Source: Marinococcus sp. PL1-022 (GTDB lineage Bacteria; Bacillota; Bacilli; Bacillales; Marinococcaceae). From it: 64,000 bases of DNA. How positions within the stretch are numbered: the first letter of the stretch is position 1; every line of letters starts with the position of its first letter. The stretch covers positions 449,495 through 513,494 of the forward strand of contig NZ_JAWXCX010000001.1 of NCBI RefSeq assembly GCF_033845285.1, in the 5' to 3' direction. The translations under genes and the position numbers were made by a program. Positions 20,910-29,314 of the stretch are shown one piece after another. The notes below the pieces were generated by a model that ran no database searches, was not told the DNA's origin, and saw only the letters and a program-made list of their open reading frames with translations.

Positions 20910-21881
20910 TTATTCTTCAGCAAGAAGATGAGGTTTATAGTCAAGGTGATGCTGAGCTTTGATGTAGCGGACGGTACGGGTTTTGGCGCGCATGACGATG
21001 GAATCTGTTTCGGCCAGGTCTCCTCCAAGAAAACGGACTCCGTCAAGCAGTTCGCCGCTTGAAACGCCGGTCGCCGCAAAAATAGCATCGTCTCCTTTAA
21101 CGAGGTCAGAGAGCTGAAGCACCCTGCTTGTGTCTGTAATTCCCATGACTCTGCAGCGCTCTTTTTCTTCGGCATCTGAGGGTACAAGGCGTGCCTGCAT
21201 GTCTCCGCCGAGTGCTTTAATGGCAGCAGCTGAGATGACACCCTCCGGAGCTCCACCGGTTCCGAGAAATAAATCAATGCCTGTGCGCGGAAGCGCAGAT
21301 GCGATAGAAGCACCTACATCCCCGTCGCCAAACAGCTTCACCCGCGCGCCCTTGGCCCTGACGCGGTCGATGAGCTGCTGATGGCGCTCGCGATCCTGGA
21401 TAATAACCGTCACATCCCGGACCCGTTTGTTGCTTGTTTTCGCAATTGTATCGATGGTAGTCTCGATCGGGTCATCCAGGCGGACATTCCCTGCAGCCTT
21501 CGGCCCGACAGCAATTTTTTCCATATACATGTCCGGTGCGTGAAGAAGTGTGCCCCGGTCTCCGATGGCAATGACAGCGACAGCGTTGGCCCTGCCGCTC
21601 GCAACAATGTTTGTTCCCTCGAGCGGATCAACAGCAATATCAACCTCAGGGCCTTCCCCGTCTCCCACTTCTTCTCCGATATAGAGCATAGGTGCTTCGT
21701 CGAGCTCCCCTTCCCCGATTACGACTGTTCCGCGGCAGTGCACGGAATCAAACATGGATCTCATTGAAGTCGTAGCAGCATCATCCGCTTCTATTTTTCT
21801 GCCGCGTCCAAGCCACTGGGCGGAAGAAACGGCGGCAGCCTCGGTAACGCGTACAATTTCAAGCGCCAATTCTCTATCCAT
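20910..21881 (-). CDS. glpX: Fructose-1,6-bisphosphatase, class II (GlpX)
   Basis: Hydrolyses fructose-1,6-bisphosphate in gluconeogenesis. 323 residues with the metal-binding family blocks GEGELDEAPMLYIGE and DPLEGT, and the later TGGAPEG loop. It is transcribed against the flanking yut genes and ends in a shared terminator. The gene interrupts the yutD-yutE-yutF order known from B. subtilis. Together with pckA at the right edge and pgi, it contributes to gluconeogenic capacity. Confidence 0.95.
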   Translation of the reverse strand: MDRELALEIVRVTEAAAVSSAQWLGRGRKIEADDAATTSMRSMFDSVHCRGTVVIGEGELDEAPMLYIGEEVGDGEGPEVDIAVDPLEGTNIVASGRANAVAVIAIGDRGTLLHAPDMYMEKIAVGPKAAGNVRLDDPIETTIDTIAKTSNKRVRDVTVIIQDRERHQQLIDRVRAKGARVKLFGDGDVGASIASALPRTGIDLFLGTGGAPEGVISAAAIKALGGDMQARLVPSDAEEKERCRVMGITDTSRVLQLSDLVKGDDAIFAATGVSSGELLDGVRFLGGDLAETDSIVMRAKTRTVRYIKAQHHLDYKPHLLAEE

Positions 21882-22037
21882 AAATAGATTTCATCCTTTC
21901 CTGTAAGAAGATGCATATGTAAAGCCTGCAAAATGCTTAACCATCGTACCATATTTATGGGCCGTCTTCAGCGAGGGTTTTGTCTGCAGAAGCGGTGAGA
22001 TATGCTACCATAGAGAAGGAGAAAAGGAGGCAGAGGA

Positions 22038-22496
22038 ATGTATTTTGTAGACCGAAAACAGATTGAAGACCGTCTGCAGTATATGGAGCAGCTCGGGCGT
22101 ATATATAACCAGATCAAAAACGAAAGCACGGCAGGTACGCAGCTGGCGCTCGAAAGACTCGCGCACGGATGGATTGAAGCGCTGATAGACGTCGGCAATC
22201 AGATGATTGATGGTTTTATTATGAGGGACCCGGGCAGCTATGAAGATATTGTCGATATCCTTGAAGATGAACAGGTGCTTGAAGCGGAGGTAATCAGCCG
22301 GCTGAAGCCGCTGGTGGCATTCAGGAAAAAGCTCGTGCAGGAATTTACTTCTATTGAATTTGCCGAAATCAGCCAGGTGCTCGAAGAAGCGGAGCCAGCA
22401 GTGGAGAAGGTGAGTCCGTCGGTAAGAAATTATCTTGAGGAAGAGCTCGGTCCAGTATCAGCCTTCCTGCCGGAGGAAAAGGATACGAAGGAATAA
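22038..22496 (+). CDS. yutE: DUF86/HepT-like HEPN-fold protein (YutE type)
   Basis: 152-residue alpha-helical protein of the DUF86 family, which includes HepT toxins. AAAAGGAGGCAGAGGA precedes the ATG. The family blocks GNQMIDGF and PGSYEDIVDIL are present. In HepT toxins the catalytic motif is R-N-x4-H-x-Y; the corresponding stretch here, RKKLVQEF, lacks the Asn, His and Tyr. No MNT-type nucleotidyltransferase antitoxin gene is adjacent. It is thus probably a conserved housekeeping member rather than a toxin. It lies 14 nt upstream of yutF. Confidence 0.82.
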   Translation: MYFVDRKQIEDRLQYMEQLGRIYNQIKNESTAGTQLALERLAHGWIEALIDVGNQMIDGFIMRDPGSYEDIVDILEDEQVLEAEVISRLKPLVAFRKKLVQEFTSIEFAEISQVLEEAEPAVEKVSPSVRNYLEEELGPVSAFLPEEKDTKE

Positions 22497-22510
22497 AGGA
22501 GGGAAACGGC

Positions 22511-23281
22511 ATGAAAAAGTATAAAGCTTATTTAATTGACCTGGACGGAACGATGTACCGGGGCAGTGAACCAATTCCGGAGGCTGTGCGGTTTGTGAAT
22601 CAGCTTCGTGATAAAGGCATCCCGCATTTATATATGACCAACAATTCCACCTCATCTCCCGTAACAGTGGCTGAACGGCTGGCGGGCATGGGGGTTAAAT
22701 GCGAAGCGGATCAGGTGATGACAACGTCCCTTGCGACAGCCAGGTATTTGCATGAACAGACGCCTTCTGCCACGGTGTACGTTGTTGGAGAGCAGGGACT
22801 TCAGGAAGCAATGAGGAGCTACGGCTTTTATTTTACAGAAACCAATCCGGATGCCGTGGTTATGGGGATGGACCGCAGCATTACATACGATAAACTGAGT
22901 AAGGCGACAGTAGCGGTACGAAGCGGTGCTATGTTTATTTCCACTAATGAAGATGTGGCAGTTCCCACCGAGCAGGGCTTTCATCCTGGCAATGGCGCGC
23001 TTACGTCGGTCGTTACGACAGCTTCGCAGAAAAAACCAATCTTTATCGGCAAGCCACAGCCTATCATGGTGGACATGGCAATGCAGGCGCTCGGCCTGTC
23101 CAAGGATGAAGTGGCTTTAATCGGAGACAATTATGATACCGATATTCTCGCCGGGGTACGGGCAGGCATAGATACAATTCATGTGAACACAGGAATTACC
23201 AGCAGGGAAGCTGCTGCAGCTAAAGAGACTCCTCCTGCTTATCAAGTGGAAACACTGGCAGAATGGGCGGATTGTCTATAG
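22511..23281 (+). CDS. yutF: HAD-superfamily phosphatase, NagD-like (YutF)
   Basis: 256-residue HAD phosphatase of subfamily IIA. Motif I DLDGTMYRG carries the nucleophile and acid/base aspartates, motif II is TNNSTS, and motif III/IV is GKP...GDNYDTDI. Family members hydrolyse small phosphate metabolites such as p-nitrophenyl phosphate and nucleotide or sugar phosphates; the physiological substrate cannot be told from sequence. AAGGAGGGAAACGGC precedes the ATG, and it is cotranscribed with yutE. Confidence 0.9.
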   Translation: MKKYKAYLIDLDGTMYRGSEPIPEAVRFVNQLRDKGIPHLYMTNNSTSSPVTVAERLAGMGVKCEADQVMTTSLATARYLHEQTPSATVYVVGEQGLQEAMRSYGFYFTETNPDAVVMGMDRSITYDKLSKATVAVRSGAMFISTNEDVAVPTEQGFHPGNGALTSVVTTASQKKPIFIGKPQPIMVDMAMQALGLSKDEVALIGDNYDTDILAGVRAGIDTIHVNTGITSREAAAAKETPPAYQVETLAEWADCL

Positions 23282-23298
23282 TTTTTTTGCTGTAATGG

Positions 23299-23327
23299 TT
23301 GCGAGTTGAAAATAATATCGTTATAAT
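23299..23327 (+). promoter_or_regulatory. Promoter of hom-thrC-thrB
   Basis: TTGCGA (23299-23304), 17-bp spacer, TATAAT (23322-23327). About 90 nt of leader with no obvious T-box or attenuator. Confidence 0.65.
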
Positions 23328-23422
23328 GTCCTTTATAGAAAGACATTTGTTTACCTAAAATAAACATTATATAAATAAAGAACGCAATAAAGGCTTCAGA
23401 GGGAGTTAGGAGTGTAGCAGGA

Positions 23423-24724
23423 ATGGAAAAAATTGCCGTAGGTATGCTTGGATTTGGAACGGTTGGAGCCGGTGTGGCTCAGCTGCTTGAAGAGCATAAA
23501 CAAGAGCTTCAGCACCAGGTGGGTGCTGATGTGTTTTTAAAAAAAGCCCTGGTACGTGATTTGGAAAAGCCGAGGACTGGTCAGGTAAGTTTGCGGGAAG
23601 ACCAGCTGACGCTGGAGGCGGATGATGTGCTCGGTGACCCTGGGATTCACACGGTTATTGAAGTGATGGGCAGTGTGGATCAGGCAAGAGAGTATATTAC
23701 TCAGGCGCTGGAGAAGGGCAAAAGCGTTGTTACTGCAAATAAAGACTTGATGGCCCTCCACGGGGCAGAGCTGCTGAAGATCGCAGCAGACAATCACTGC
23801 GATTTGTTTTATGAAGCGAGTGTAGCTGGAGGCATTCCGGTACTGCGGGGCCTTACGGAAGGACTTGCCTCTGACCGGATTACAAAAATGATGGGCATCG
23901 TGAACGGAACGACTAACTATGTGCTGACCAAAATGAGCCAGGACAACCGGCCTTACCAGGAAGTTCTGCTCGAAGCGCAGGAGCTTGGATTTGCAGAGAG
24001 CGATCCTACCGCAGATGTCGAAGGTCTTGATGCAGCCAGAAAAGTAGCTATTCTGGCGAATCTCGGCTTTTCCATGAATGTGGAGCTTTCCGATGTTACC
24101 GTTGAAGGAATTACATCCATTACAACAGATGATCTTGCCTACTGCCGGCAGATGGGTTATACGTTAAAGCTGATCGGCCTGGCTGAACGGAAAAACGGGA
24201 AGGTGGAGCTTGCTGTGCAGCCAATGATGCTCCCGGACGACCACCCGCTGTCCTCGGTGCAAAACGAATACAACGCTGTGTATATTTACGGTGAAGCGGT
24301 AGGGGAGACAATGTTTTACGGTCCGGGAGCCGGTGCGCTTCCAACTGCCACAGCAGTAGTTTCGGATCTTGTCACTTCTGTACGCAACATGCGCCTCGGC
24401 GTCAGCGGCCAGCATGTCGGGGAGCCGCTGAATGAAAAGCATATTAAGCCGGATAATGAAGTGTTTTCGAAATACTTTCTCCGCCTGCACGTGAAAGACG
24501 CCACCGGCACCTTCGCGGCCCTTACTTCGATTTTCGCTGAAGAGGATGTAAGCTTTGAACGTCTTGTCCAATGGCCGGTGGAAGGAATGGTAAACACCGC
24601 AGAAATTGTCATTATTACGCATACAACATCACTCGATGTATACAAACGGCTGCAAAAGGCGTTAAACAGTCTTGATGTTGTGATAGATATTAAAAGCAGC
24701 TACCGTGTAGAGGGAGGAAGCTAA
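23423..24724 (+). CDS. hom: Homoserine dehydrogenase
   Basis: Reduces aspartate semialdehyde to homoserine, the branch point to threonine and methionine. 433 residues: N-terminal Rossmann motif GFGTVGAG, central catalytic domain (GGIPVLRGLTEGLASD with the NGTTNY block), and a C-terminal ACT domain (about 350-430) that normally mediates feedback inhibition by threonine. The ATG directly follows its stop codon to thrC, giving tight coupling. Confidence 0.97.
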   Translation: MEKIAVGMLGFGTVGAGVAQLLEEHKQELQHQVGADVFLKKALVRDLEKPRTGQVSLREDQLTLEADDVLGDPGIHTVIEVMGSVDQAREYITQALEKGKSVVTANKDLMALHGAELLKIAADNHCDLFYEASVAGGIPVLRGLTEGLASDRITKMMGIVNGTTNYVLTKMSQDNRPYQEVLLEAQELGFAESDPTADVEGLDAARKVAILANLGFSMNVELSDVTVEGITSITTDDLAYCRQMGYTLKLIGLAERKNGKVELAVQPMMLPDDHPLSSVQNEYNAVYIYGEAVGETMFYGPGAGALPTATAVVSDLVTSVRNMRLGVSGQHVGEPLNEKHIKPDNEVFSKYFLRLHVKDATGTFAALTSIFAEEDVSFERLVQWPVEGMVNTAEIVIITHTTSLDVYKRLQKALNSLDVVIDIKSSYRVEGGS

Positions 24725-25792
24725 ATGAGTGCTTGGCAGGGACTTTTAAAGCAGTATAAAGATTTTTTACCAGTAACAGAAAACACGCCAGCTCTTTCCC
24801 TGAATGAAGGTAATACGCCGTTAATACCACTTGAACGCCTGTCAGAAGAATGGGGCGTCAACATTCACGTAAAGACAGAAGGCACCAACCCGACAGGCTC
24901 ATTTAAAGACCGGGGTATGGTGATGGCAGTGGCGAAGGCAAAAGAAGAGGGAAGCAAAGCCATTATCTGCGCTTCCACAGGAAACACCTCGGCAGCGGCA
25001 GCGGCCTACGGCACGAGAGCCGGCCTCCGTACGATCGTTGTCATTCCGGAAGGGAAAATTGCGCTCGGAAAGCTTGCTCAGGCCGTCATGTACGGAGCAG
25101 AAGTGTTTGAAATCCAGGGCAACTTTGATAACGCGCTCGAAATCGTCCGGAGCATCAGTGAAAAAGAACCGATCACGCTCGTGAATTCTGTGAACCCTTA
25201 TCGTATTGAAGGCCAGAAAACGGCTGCGTATGAAGTGTGTGAAGCGCTCGGAAAAGCACCGGATGCTCTCTGCATCCCGGTGGGCAACGCCGGAAACATC
25301 ACAGCGTACTGGAAAGGGTTTAAAGAGTATCACGAGCAGCACCAGACGGGCCTGCCGAACATGCTTGGCTTTGAAGCAGAAGGGGCAGCTGCCATCGTAC
25401 GCGGTGAAGTGGTCAAAGATCCGGAAACGATCGCTACGGCTATACGTATCGGTAATCCGGCAAGCTGGAATAAGGCTATCCGGGTGACCGAAGAGTCAGA
25501 TGGACGCATTGATATGGTGACAGACGATGAAATCGTTGAAGCTTATCAGCTGCTTGCCAAAACAGAAGGTGTTTTTGCAGAACCAGCTTCCTGTGCTTCA
25601 CTGGCGGGACTGAAAAAACAGATCGACAGCGGAAAGATCAAAAAAGGTTCTTCGGTCGTCTGTGTCCTTACTGGAAACGGACTAAAGGATCCGAGTACAG
25701 CGATTGATAAAGTGACGGTGAAACCAACGGTTATTCCAAATAATGAAGAAGCATTTATGGAGCATATCAAGGGAGGAGTCGTTCGTGGCTGA
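24725..25792 (+). CDS. thrC: Threonine synthase
   Basis: PLP enzyme converting O-phosphohomoserine to threonine. 355 residues, the short Bacillus-type form. The PLP lysine is in TGSFKDRGM and the glycine-rich phosphate loop in VGNAGN. It starts immediately after hom, with GAGGGAGGAAGC as ribosome site, and overlaps thrB by 8 nt. Confidence 0.97.
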   Translation: MSAWQGLLKQYKDFLPVTENTPALSLNEGNTPLIPLERLSEEWGVNIHVKTEGTNPTGSFKDRGMVMAVAKAKEEGSKAIICASTGNTSAAAAAYGTRAGLRTIVVIPEGKIALGKLAQAVMYGAEVFEIQGNFDNALEIVRSISEKEPITLVNSVNPYRIEGQKTAAYEVCEALGKAPDALCIPVGNAGNITAYWKGFKEYHEQHQTGLPNMLGFEAEGAAAIVRGEVVKDPETIATAIRIGNPASWNKAIRVTEESDGRIDMVTDDEIVEAYQLLAKTEGVFAEPASCASLAGLKKQIDSGKIKKGSSVVCVLTGNGLKDPSTAIDKVTVKPTVIPNNEEAFMEHIKGGVVRG

Positions 25793-26714
25793 TAAAAGAT
25801 TGTCGATCACTGTACCGGCCAGTTCAGCGAATTTAGGACCAGGGTTTGATTCTGTAGGATTGGCAGTCAACCGCTATCTTACGCTTTACATCGACCGGGC
25901 GGAGGAGTGGGAATTTTTCTCGAATTCGCCTGAGCTCAGCAGCCTGCCAAATAAAGAAGATAATCTTGTTTATCAGGCAGCGACAGCTTATGCTGCTGAA
26001 TACGATGTGGAACTGTCCCCCTGCCGTGTGGAAATGGTAAGTGATATCCCGCTCGCAAGGGGACTTGGGAGCAGTGCTTCGGCAATTATTGCCGGTATTG
26101 AACTGGCAGACGAAATGGCCGGCCTGCACCGGTCGAAGGAAGAAAAAATGCAGTTTGCAAGCGGCTGGGAAGGACACCCGGACAATGTCGGGCCCTCGCT
26201 GTACGGCGGACTGATCGTTGGTGCCTACGGAGAGGAAAAAACGCATGTGATGCACTGCGGTGTACCGGATGTGGACCTTGTGCTTGCCATTCCGGACAAT
26301 GAGCTTCTGACGAAAGAAGCGAGGGGAGCCCTGCCTTCCGAACTTCCTTACGCGACAGCCATTCACGGAAGCGCCGTAAGTAATGTGCTGGTTGCGGCTA
26401 TTCTAAAGGGTGATTGGAAGATGGCAGGGGAAATGATGGTGCGGGACGTCTTTCACCATCCGTACCGCGCCGATATGGTACCCGGTCTCGAGGAAATGCT
26501 CAGCGGCATCCGGCAATACGGGGCCTACGGGGCTGCGTTAAGCGGTGCCGGTCCGACCATTCTCTGCTTCGTACCAAGCGGCAGAGGCGAAGAGGTAAAA
26601 CGGGCGATTCAGGAGGATTATCCGGATTTCCGGGTGGAAACAGCCAAGCCGGCTCCCTTCGGCTCAAACGTACACTATGTTAATCAGCCGGCCGGGGTAT
26701 CAGGTTCAGTTTGA
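25785..26714 (+). CDS. thrB: Homoserine kinase
   Basis: GHMP kinase that phosphorylates homoserine for ThrC. The GTG at 25785, 8 nt inside the thrC end with GGGAGGAG upstream, gives the right N-terminus ([20 protein letters not shown]) and 309 residues; a longer in-frame start inside thrC is unlikely. The GHMP ATP motif [12 protein letters not shown] is present. Last gene of the threonine operon. Confidence 0.96.
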   Translation: MADKRLSITVPASSANLGPGFDSVGLAVNRYLTLYIDRAEEWEFFSNSPELSSLPNKEDNLVYQAATAYAAEYDVELSPCRVEMVSDIPLARGLGSSASAIIAGIELADEMAGLHRSKEEKMQFASGWEGHPDNVGPSLYGGLIVGAYGEEKTHVMHCGVPDVDLVLAIPDNELLTKEARGALPSELPYATAIHGSAVSNVLVAAILKGDWKMAGEMMVRDVFHHPYRADMVPGLEEMLSGIRQYGAYGAALSGAGPTILCFVPSGRGEEVKRAIQEDYPDFRVETAKPAPFGSNVHYVNQPAGVSGSV

Positions 26715-26732
26715 AAGGGAACAAAAGCATAT

Positions 26733-26769
26733 AAAAAAGCTCAGGGCATTTAGCACCCTGAGCTTTTTT
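26733..26769. terminator. Bidirectional terminator between thrB and nfu
   Basis: 14-bp stem with A and T tracts on both sides (26733-26746 with 26756-26769), placed between convergent genes. Confidence 0.9.
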
Positions 26770-26783
26770 GCGGTTACCGTCTA

Positions 26784-27026
26784 TTAAAATACCTGTTCGA
26801 GTTCTTTGACTCCTGGCACTTCTTCCAGGAGTGCGCGTTCGATACCAGCTTTCAGTGTAATTGTAGAGGAAGGGCAGGAGCCGCATGCTCCCATAAGGCG
26901 GACCATAACAATGCCGTCTTCAATATCTACAAGTTCCACGTCGCCTCCATCGCGAAGCAGGAAGGGGCGGAGCTTTTCAAGAACCTCCTGAACCTGTGCA
27001 TGCATATCTTCTGTCGTTTGTGGCAT
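26784..27026 (-). CDS. nfu: NifU C-terminal-domain Fe-S carrier (Nfu, YutI type)
   Basis: 80-residue stand-alone NifU C-terminal domain, an Fe-S carrier that delivers clusters to apo-enzymes. The two cysteines of the CGSC motif bind the cluster. The ATG at 27026 has AAAGGAGA upstream; longer in-frame starts have none. Its promoter overlaps a near-perfect Fur-type box, giving a plausible iron response. It works downstream of the SufBCD system encoded 14 kb away. Confidence 0.93.
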   Translation of the reverse strand: MPQTTEDMHAQVQEVLEKLRPFLLRDGGDVELVDIEDGIVMVRLMGACGSCPSSTITLKAGIERALLEEVPGVKELEQVF

Positions 27027-27100
27027 GTTGATCTCTCCTTTCAATACTTTTATTATAAACCGTCGGGCTGTTATGTTCAAATGTCATCACGTATATATGC

Positions 27101-27130
27101 ATTCTACTATGAACCGGTGCTGTTTGACAA
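27101..27130 (-). promoter_or_regulatory. Promoter of nfu
   Basis: Minus strand TTGTCA (27125-27130), 18-bp spacer, TAGAAT (27101-27106). The -35 lies inside the Fur-like box. Confidence 0.55.
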
Positions 27131-27139
27131 TCATTATCA
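27125..27139. promoter_or_regulatory. Fur-like box between nfu and yuzD
   Basis: TGACAATCATTATCA matches the Bacillus 7-1-7 Fur consensus TGATAATNATTATCA at 13 of 14 defined positions. It covers the nfu -35 and lies about 65 bp before yuzD. Confidence 0.6.
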
Positions 27140-27203
27140 ACCGGGGACAGAAAATAGTGAAGAAAGCGCAGATATAGTATGATAAAGAAAAGGAGGCAGG
27201 CGT

Positions 27204-27557
27204 GTGATCATGATAAAAGTTTATGGGGCGGAAAAAAAGTGCCCAAGCTGCGTAAATCTTCCATCAAGCCGGGAGACCGCAGAGTGGCTCGAAGCTGCAG
27301 TCCAAAGAAAGTACCCGGAAAATCCTCCAGGTGTAGAGCATATTGATATCGAAGACCCGGGGTCGGCTTCTGACCCCGTAGCTGAGAAGGTCCGGCAGGA
27401 AGAATACTTTTATCCGCTCGTAACGGTGAACGAAGTAGTAGTGGCAGAAGGAAATCCAAGACTCAAAGCTGTTTACAGGGAAGTTGATAAAACAAAAGCA
27501 CCGGCCCCGGGAGCGACAGAAGAATTTAAAAAACAAAAAAAGCCGGACGGAGGTTAA
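27204..27557 (+). CDS. yuzD: YuzD family thioredoxin-like disulfide protein (DUF1462)
   Basis: 117-residue small protein with an N-terminal CxxC (CPSC, Cys13 and Cys16) after a beta strand (MIKVYGAE), as in thioredoxin-like folds, a conserved YPLVTVNE and an Ala/Pro/Lys-rich tail. GTG 27204 lies 7 nt after AGGAGG; ATG 27210 is the alternative. The role is unproven, but it is consistently next to nfu, so handling of sulfur or Fe-S proteins is a reasonable guess. It is transcribed divergently from nfu across the Fur-like box. Confidence 0.82.
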   Translation: MIMIKVYGAEKKCPSCVNLPSSRETAEWLEAAVQRKYPENPPGVEHIDIEDPGSASDPVAEKVRQEEYFYPLVTVNEVVVAEGNPRLKAVYREVDKTKAPAPGATEEFKKQKKPDGG

Positions 27558-27576
27558 TTCTCCGTCCGGTCTTTTC
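27533..27576. terminator. Bidirectional terminator between yuzD and phoA
   Basis: Perfect 10-bp stem (27543-27552 with 27560-27569) flanked by an A tract and a TCTTTT tract, between convergent genes. Confidence 0.85.
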
Positions 27577-27601
27577 CGGCTGCTGACAGATTTAGTGCTG
27601 C

Positions 27602-29071
27602 TTAATTATTGCCGTGTCCGCGGCCGTTTTCCTTGCCGGGGTTAGTTTGTTCAGAAGAGGCTTCCTCGATCAGCCCTTTAATGTCGGTATTATCCATATA
27701 ACCACTGAAGTGATCACTGCCGGCTCCCGCGGCAAAGACTGGAACCATTTCACCAGTGTGCCCGCCGGTATCACTCTCCGCGCGTATTTCGGTGTCGAGT
27801 GCGCCTACACTGTAGTGATCCGCAATGATGGATCCGATTTCCCAGCCCACCTGATATTCAGGGTAGACCTCTCCGGCATCGTCTTCAATATTTGCACGAA
27901 AGGCTTCTAATTCTTCATTTGTTATATCAATATCTGCGTATTCCGAGAATACCTGCTGAATGCTTTCATCAGTATATTCATCAGAGTCTTCCCGGGTTTC
28001 AAGCTGCTGGGCCATGTATTCCGGGGACACTTCAATGTCTTTCAGGCCATCTACATCCATGGTTTCTGTTGCGGACATCCCAAGTGTTTCATGGTCGGAC
28101 AGCACAACGACGAGCGTGTCGTCACGGTCTTCTGCCCATGTAACGACCTGTTCAACGGTTTGATCGAATTCGATCATTTCCTGCCATACGCCCGTAGCGT
28201 CAGCTGCATGGGCAGCGTGGTCAATGCGGGCGCCTTCGACCATCATAAAGAATCCGTCATCATCCTGGGAAAGCACGTCCAGCCCTGTTTCCGTCATAGA
28301 CTGCAGAGACGGCTCTTCGCTGTCGACGTCGTCTTTATCGGTTTTATAGTTCATGTACGAATCATTAAACAGGCCGAGGAGCCTGTCGGGAGTGCCGGCT
28401 TCCTCCAGCTCTTCTTCGGTAGTCGCATACTCATAGCCGCTTTCCTGAAACTCATCCACAAGCCTGTCTTCGCTCTCGTCCTCATCAGCTCCGAAAAATT
28501 CGCCGCCGCCCCCAAGCAGGACATCATATTTCTCTTCGTACTGCTGCTCGGCAATGTCTTCTTCGCTCCCACGGTCAGCCACGCTTGCGGTAAACGAAGC
28601 TGGAGTAGCGTCGGTGACTGTATTATTGGAAATAACGCCGACCTTTTTCCCGTCGTCCTGATACTGATCCAAAATGCTGTCCACTTCATTGCCGTCTTCG
28701 TCAACACCAATGCTTCCATTATTTGTTTTCGTGCCGGTAGCGATTGCGGTGCCGGCAGCAGCTGAATCAGTTACGTTGTTATCAGCGGAATATGTGCTGG
28801 TCATGCCTGTATGTTCAAGCGATTCCATGAACAGCTCACCTTTTTTGCCATGTTCAAGCAGAGAAGCGATCTCCATTTGTCCCATTCCCATGCCGTCTCC
28901 AACCATTACGATGACATTTTCCGGGACGTCTTCCTTAGCATTTTTACTGCTGTTTTCAATTCCGTTTTCATTAGCGTTATCATTGGCTGAGCCATTTGCG
29001 TGAAGAAGGCTCCCAGAGCTGATGACCATTCCTGCGAGAACCCCGACAGTTAACTTTTTTGGAAAATACAT
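27602..29071 (-). CDS. Exported alkaline phosphatase
   Basis: 489 residues from the ATG at 29071, where GGGAGGGTCAGC supports the start over one 24 nt earlier. A signal peptide (about 1-33) is followed by an Asn/Asp-rich region and the alkaline phosphatase domain: metal site GDGMG, nucleophile Ser in VTDSAAAGTA, and the later GARIDHAAHA and SDHETLG metal ligands. Hydrolyses phosphomonoesters outside the cell. The mature protein is strikingly acidic, as in halophile secretomes. The promoter matches sigma-A well; I saw no clear PhoP (TTAACA) repeats, so phosphate control is uncertain. Confidence 0.93.
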   Translation of the reverse strand: MYFPKKLTVGVLAGMVISSGSLLHANGSANDNANENGIENSSKNAKEDVPENVIVMVGDGMGMGQMEIASLLEHGKKGELFMESLEHTGMTSTYSADNNVTDSAAAGTAIATGTKTNNGSIGVDEDGNEVDSILDQYQDDGKKVGVISNNTVTDATPASFTASVADRGSEEDIAEQQYEEKYDVLLGGGGEFFGADEDESEDRLVDEFQESGYEYATTEEELEEAGTPDRLLGLFNDSYMNYKTDKDDVDSEEPSLQSMTETGLDVLSQDDDGFFMMVEGARIDHAAHAADATGVWQEMIEFDQTVEQVVTWAEDRDDTLVVVLSDHETLGMSATETMDVDGLKDIEVSPEYMAQQLETREDSDEYTDESIQQVFSEYADIDITNEELEAFRANIEDDAGEVYPEYQVGWEIGSIIADHYSVGALDTEIRAESDTGGHTGEMVPVFAAGAGSDHFSGYMDNTDIKGLIEEASSEQTNPGKENGRGHGNN

Positions 29072-29125
29072 GCTGACCCTCCCATAATAATTCATAACTT
29101 TTTATATTCTTTGAAATTTTAGTTA

Positions 29126-29154
29126 ATAATAAATGGGCTGGAAGCATCCGTCAA
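29126..29154 (-). promoter_or_regulatory. Promoter of the alkaline phosphatase gene
   Basis: Minus strand TTGACG (29149-29154), 17-bp spacer, TATTAT (29126-29131). Confidence 0.7.
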
Positions 29155-29256
29155 CAGCCTTCCATTTTTTTAGCCAAATATCACTTCGATTTGCTAAATT
29201 TTTCATATTATGTATGATAATTTACTTAATGGAAAGCAATTAGTGCCTAAAGACGT

Positions 29257-29287
29257 AAAAAGGATCTGCATTATAGGCAGACCCCTT
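29257..29287 (-). terminator. Terminator of the TetR-NADH dehydrogenase fusion gene
   Basis: Minus strand 11-bp stem with two G-U pairs (AAGGGGTCTGC with GCAGATCCTTT), followed by T residues, just after the fusion gene stop. Confidence 0.7.
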
Positions 29288-29314
29288 CTGATGGACATGA
29301 AATTATTTTGTTTA

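Noticed and set aside
28091-28765. 224-codon plus-strand frame opposite the alkaline phosphatase gene
   Set aside because: Antisense of a very acidic gene; hydrophobic and Cys-rich only because Asp/Glu codons are complemented.
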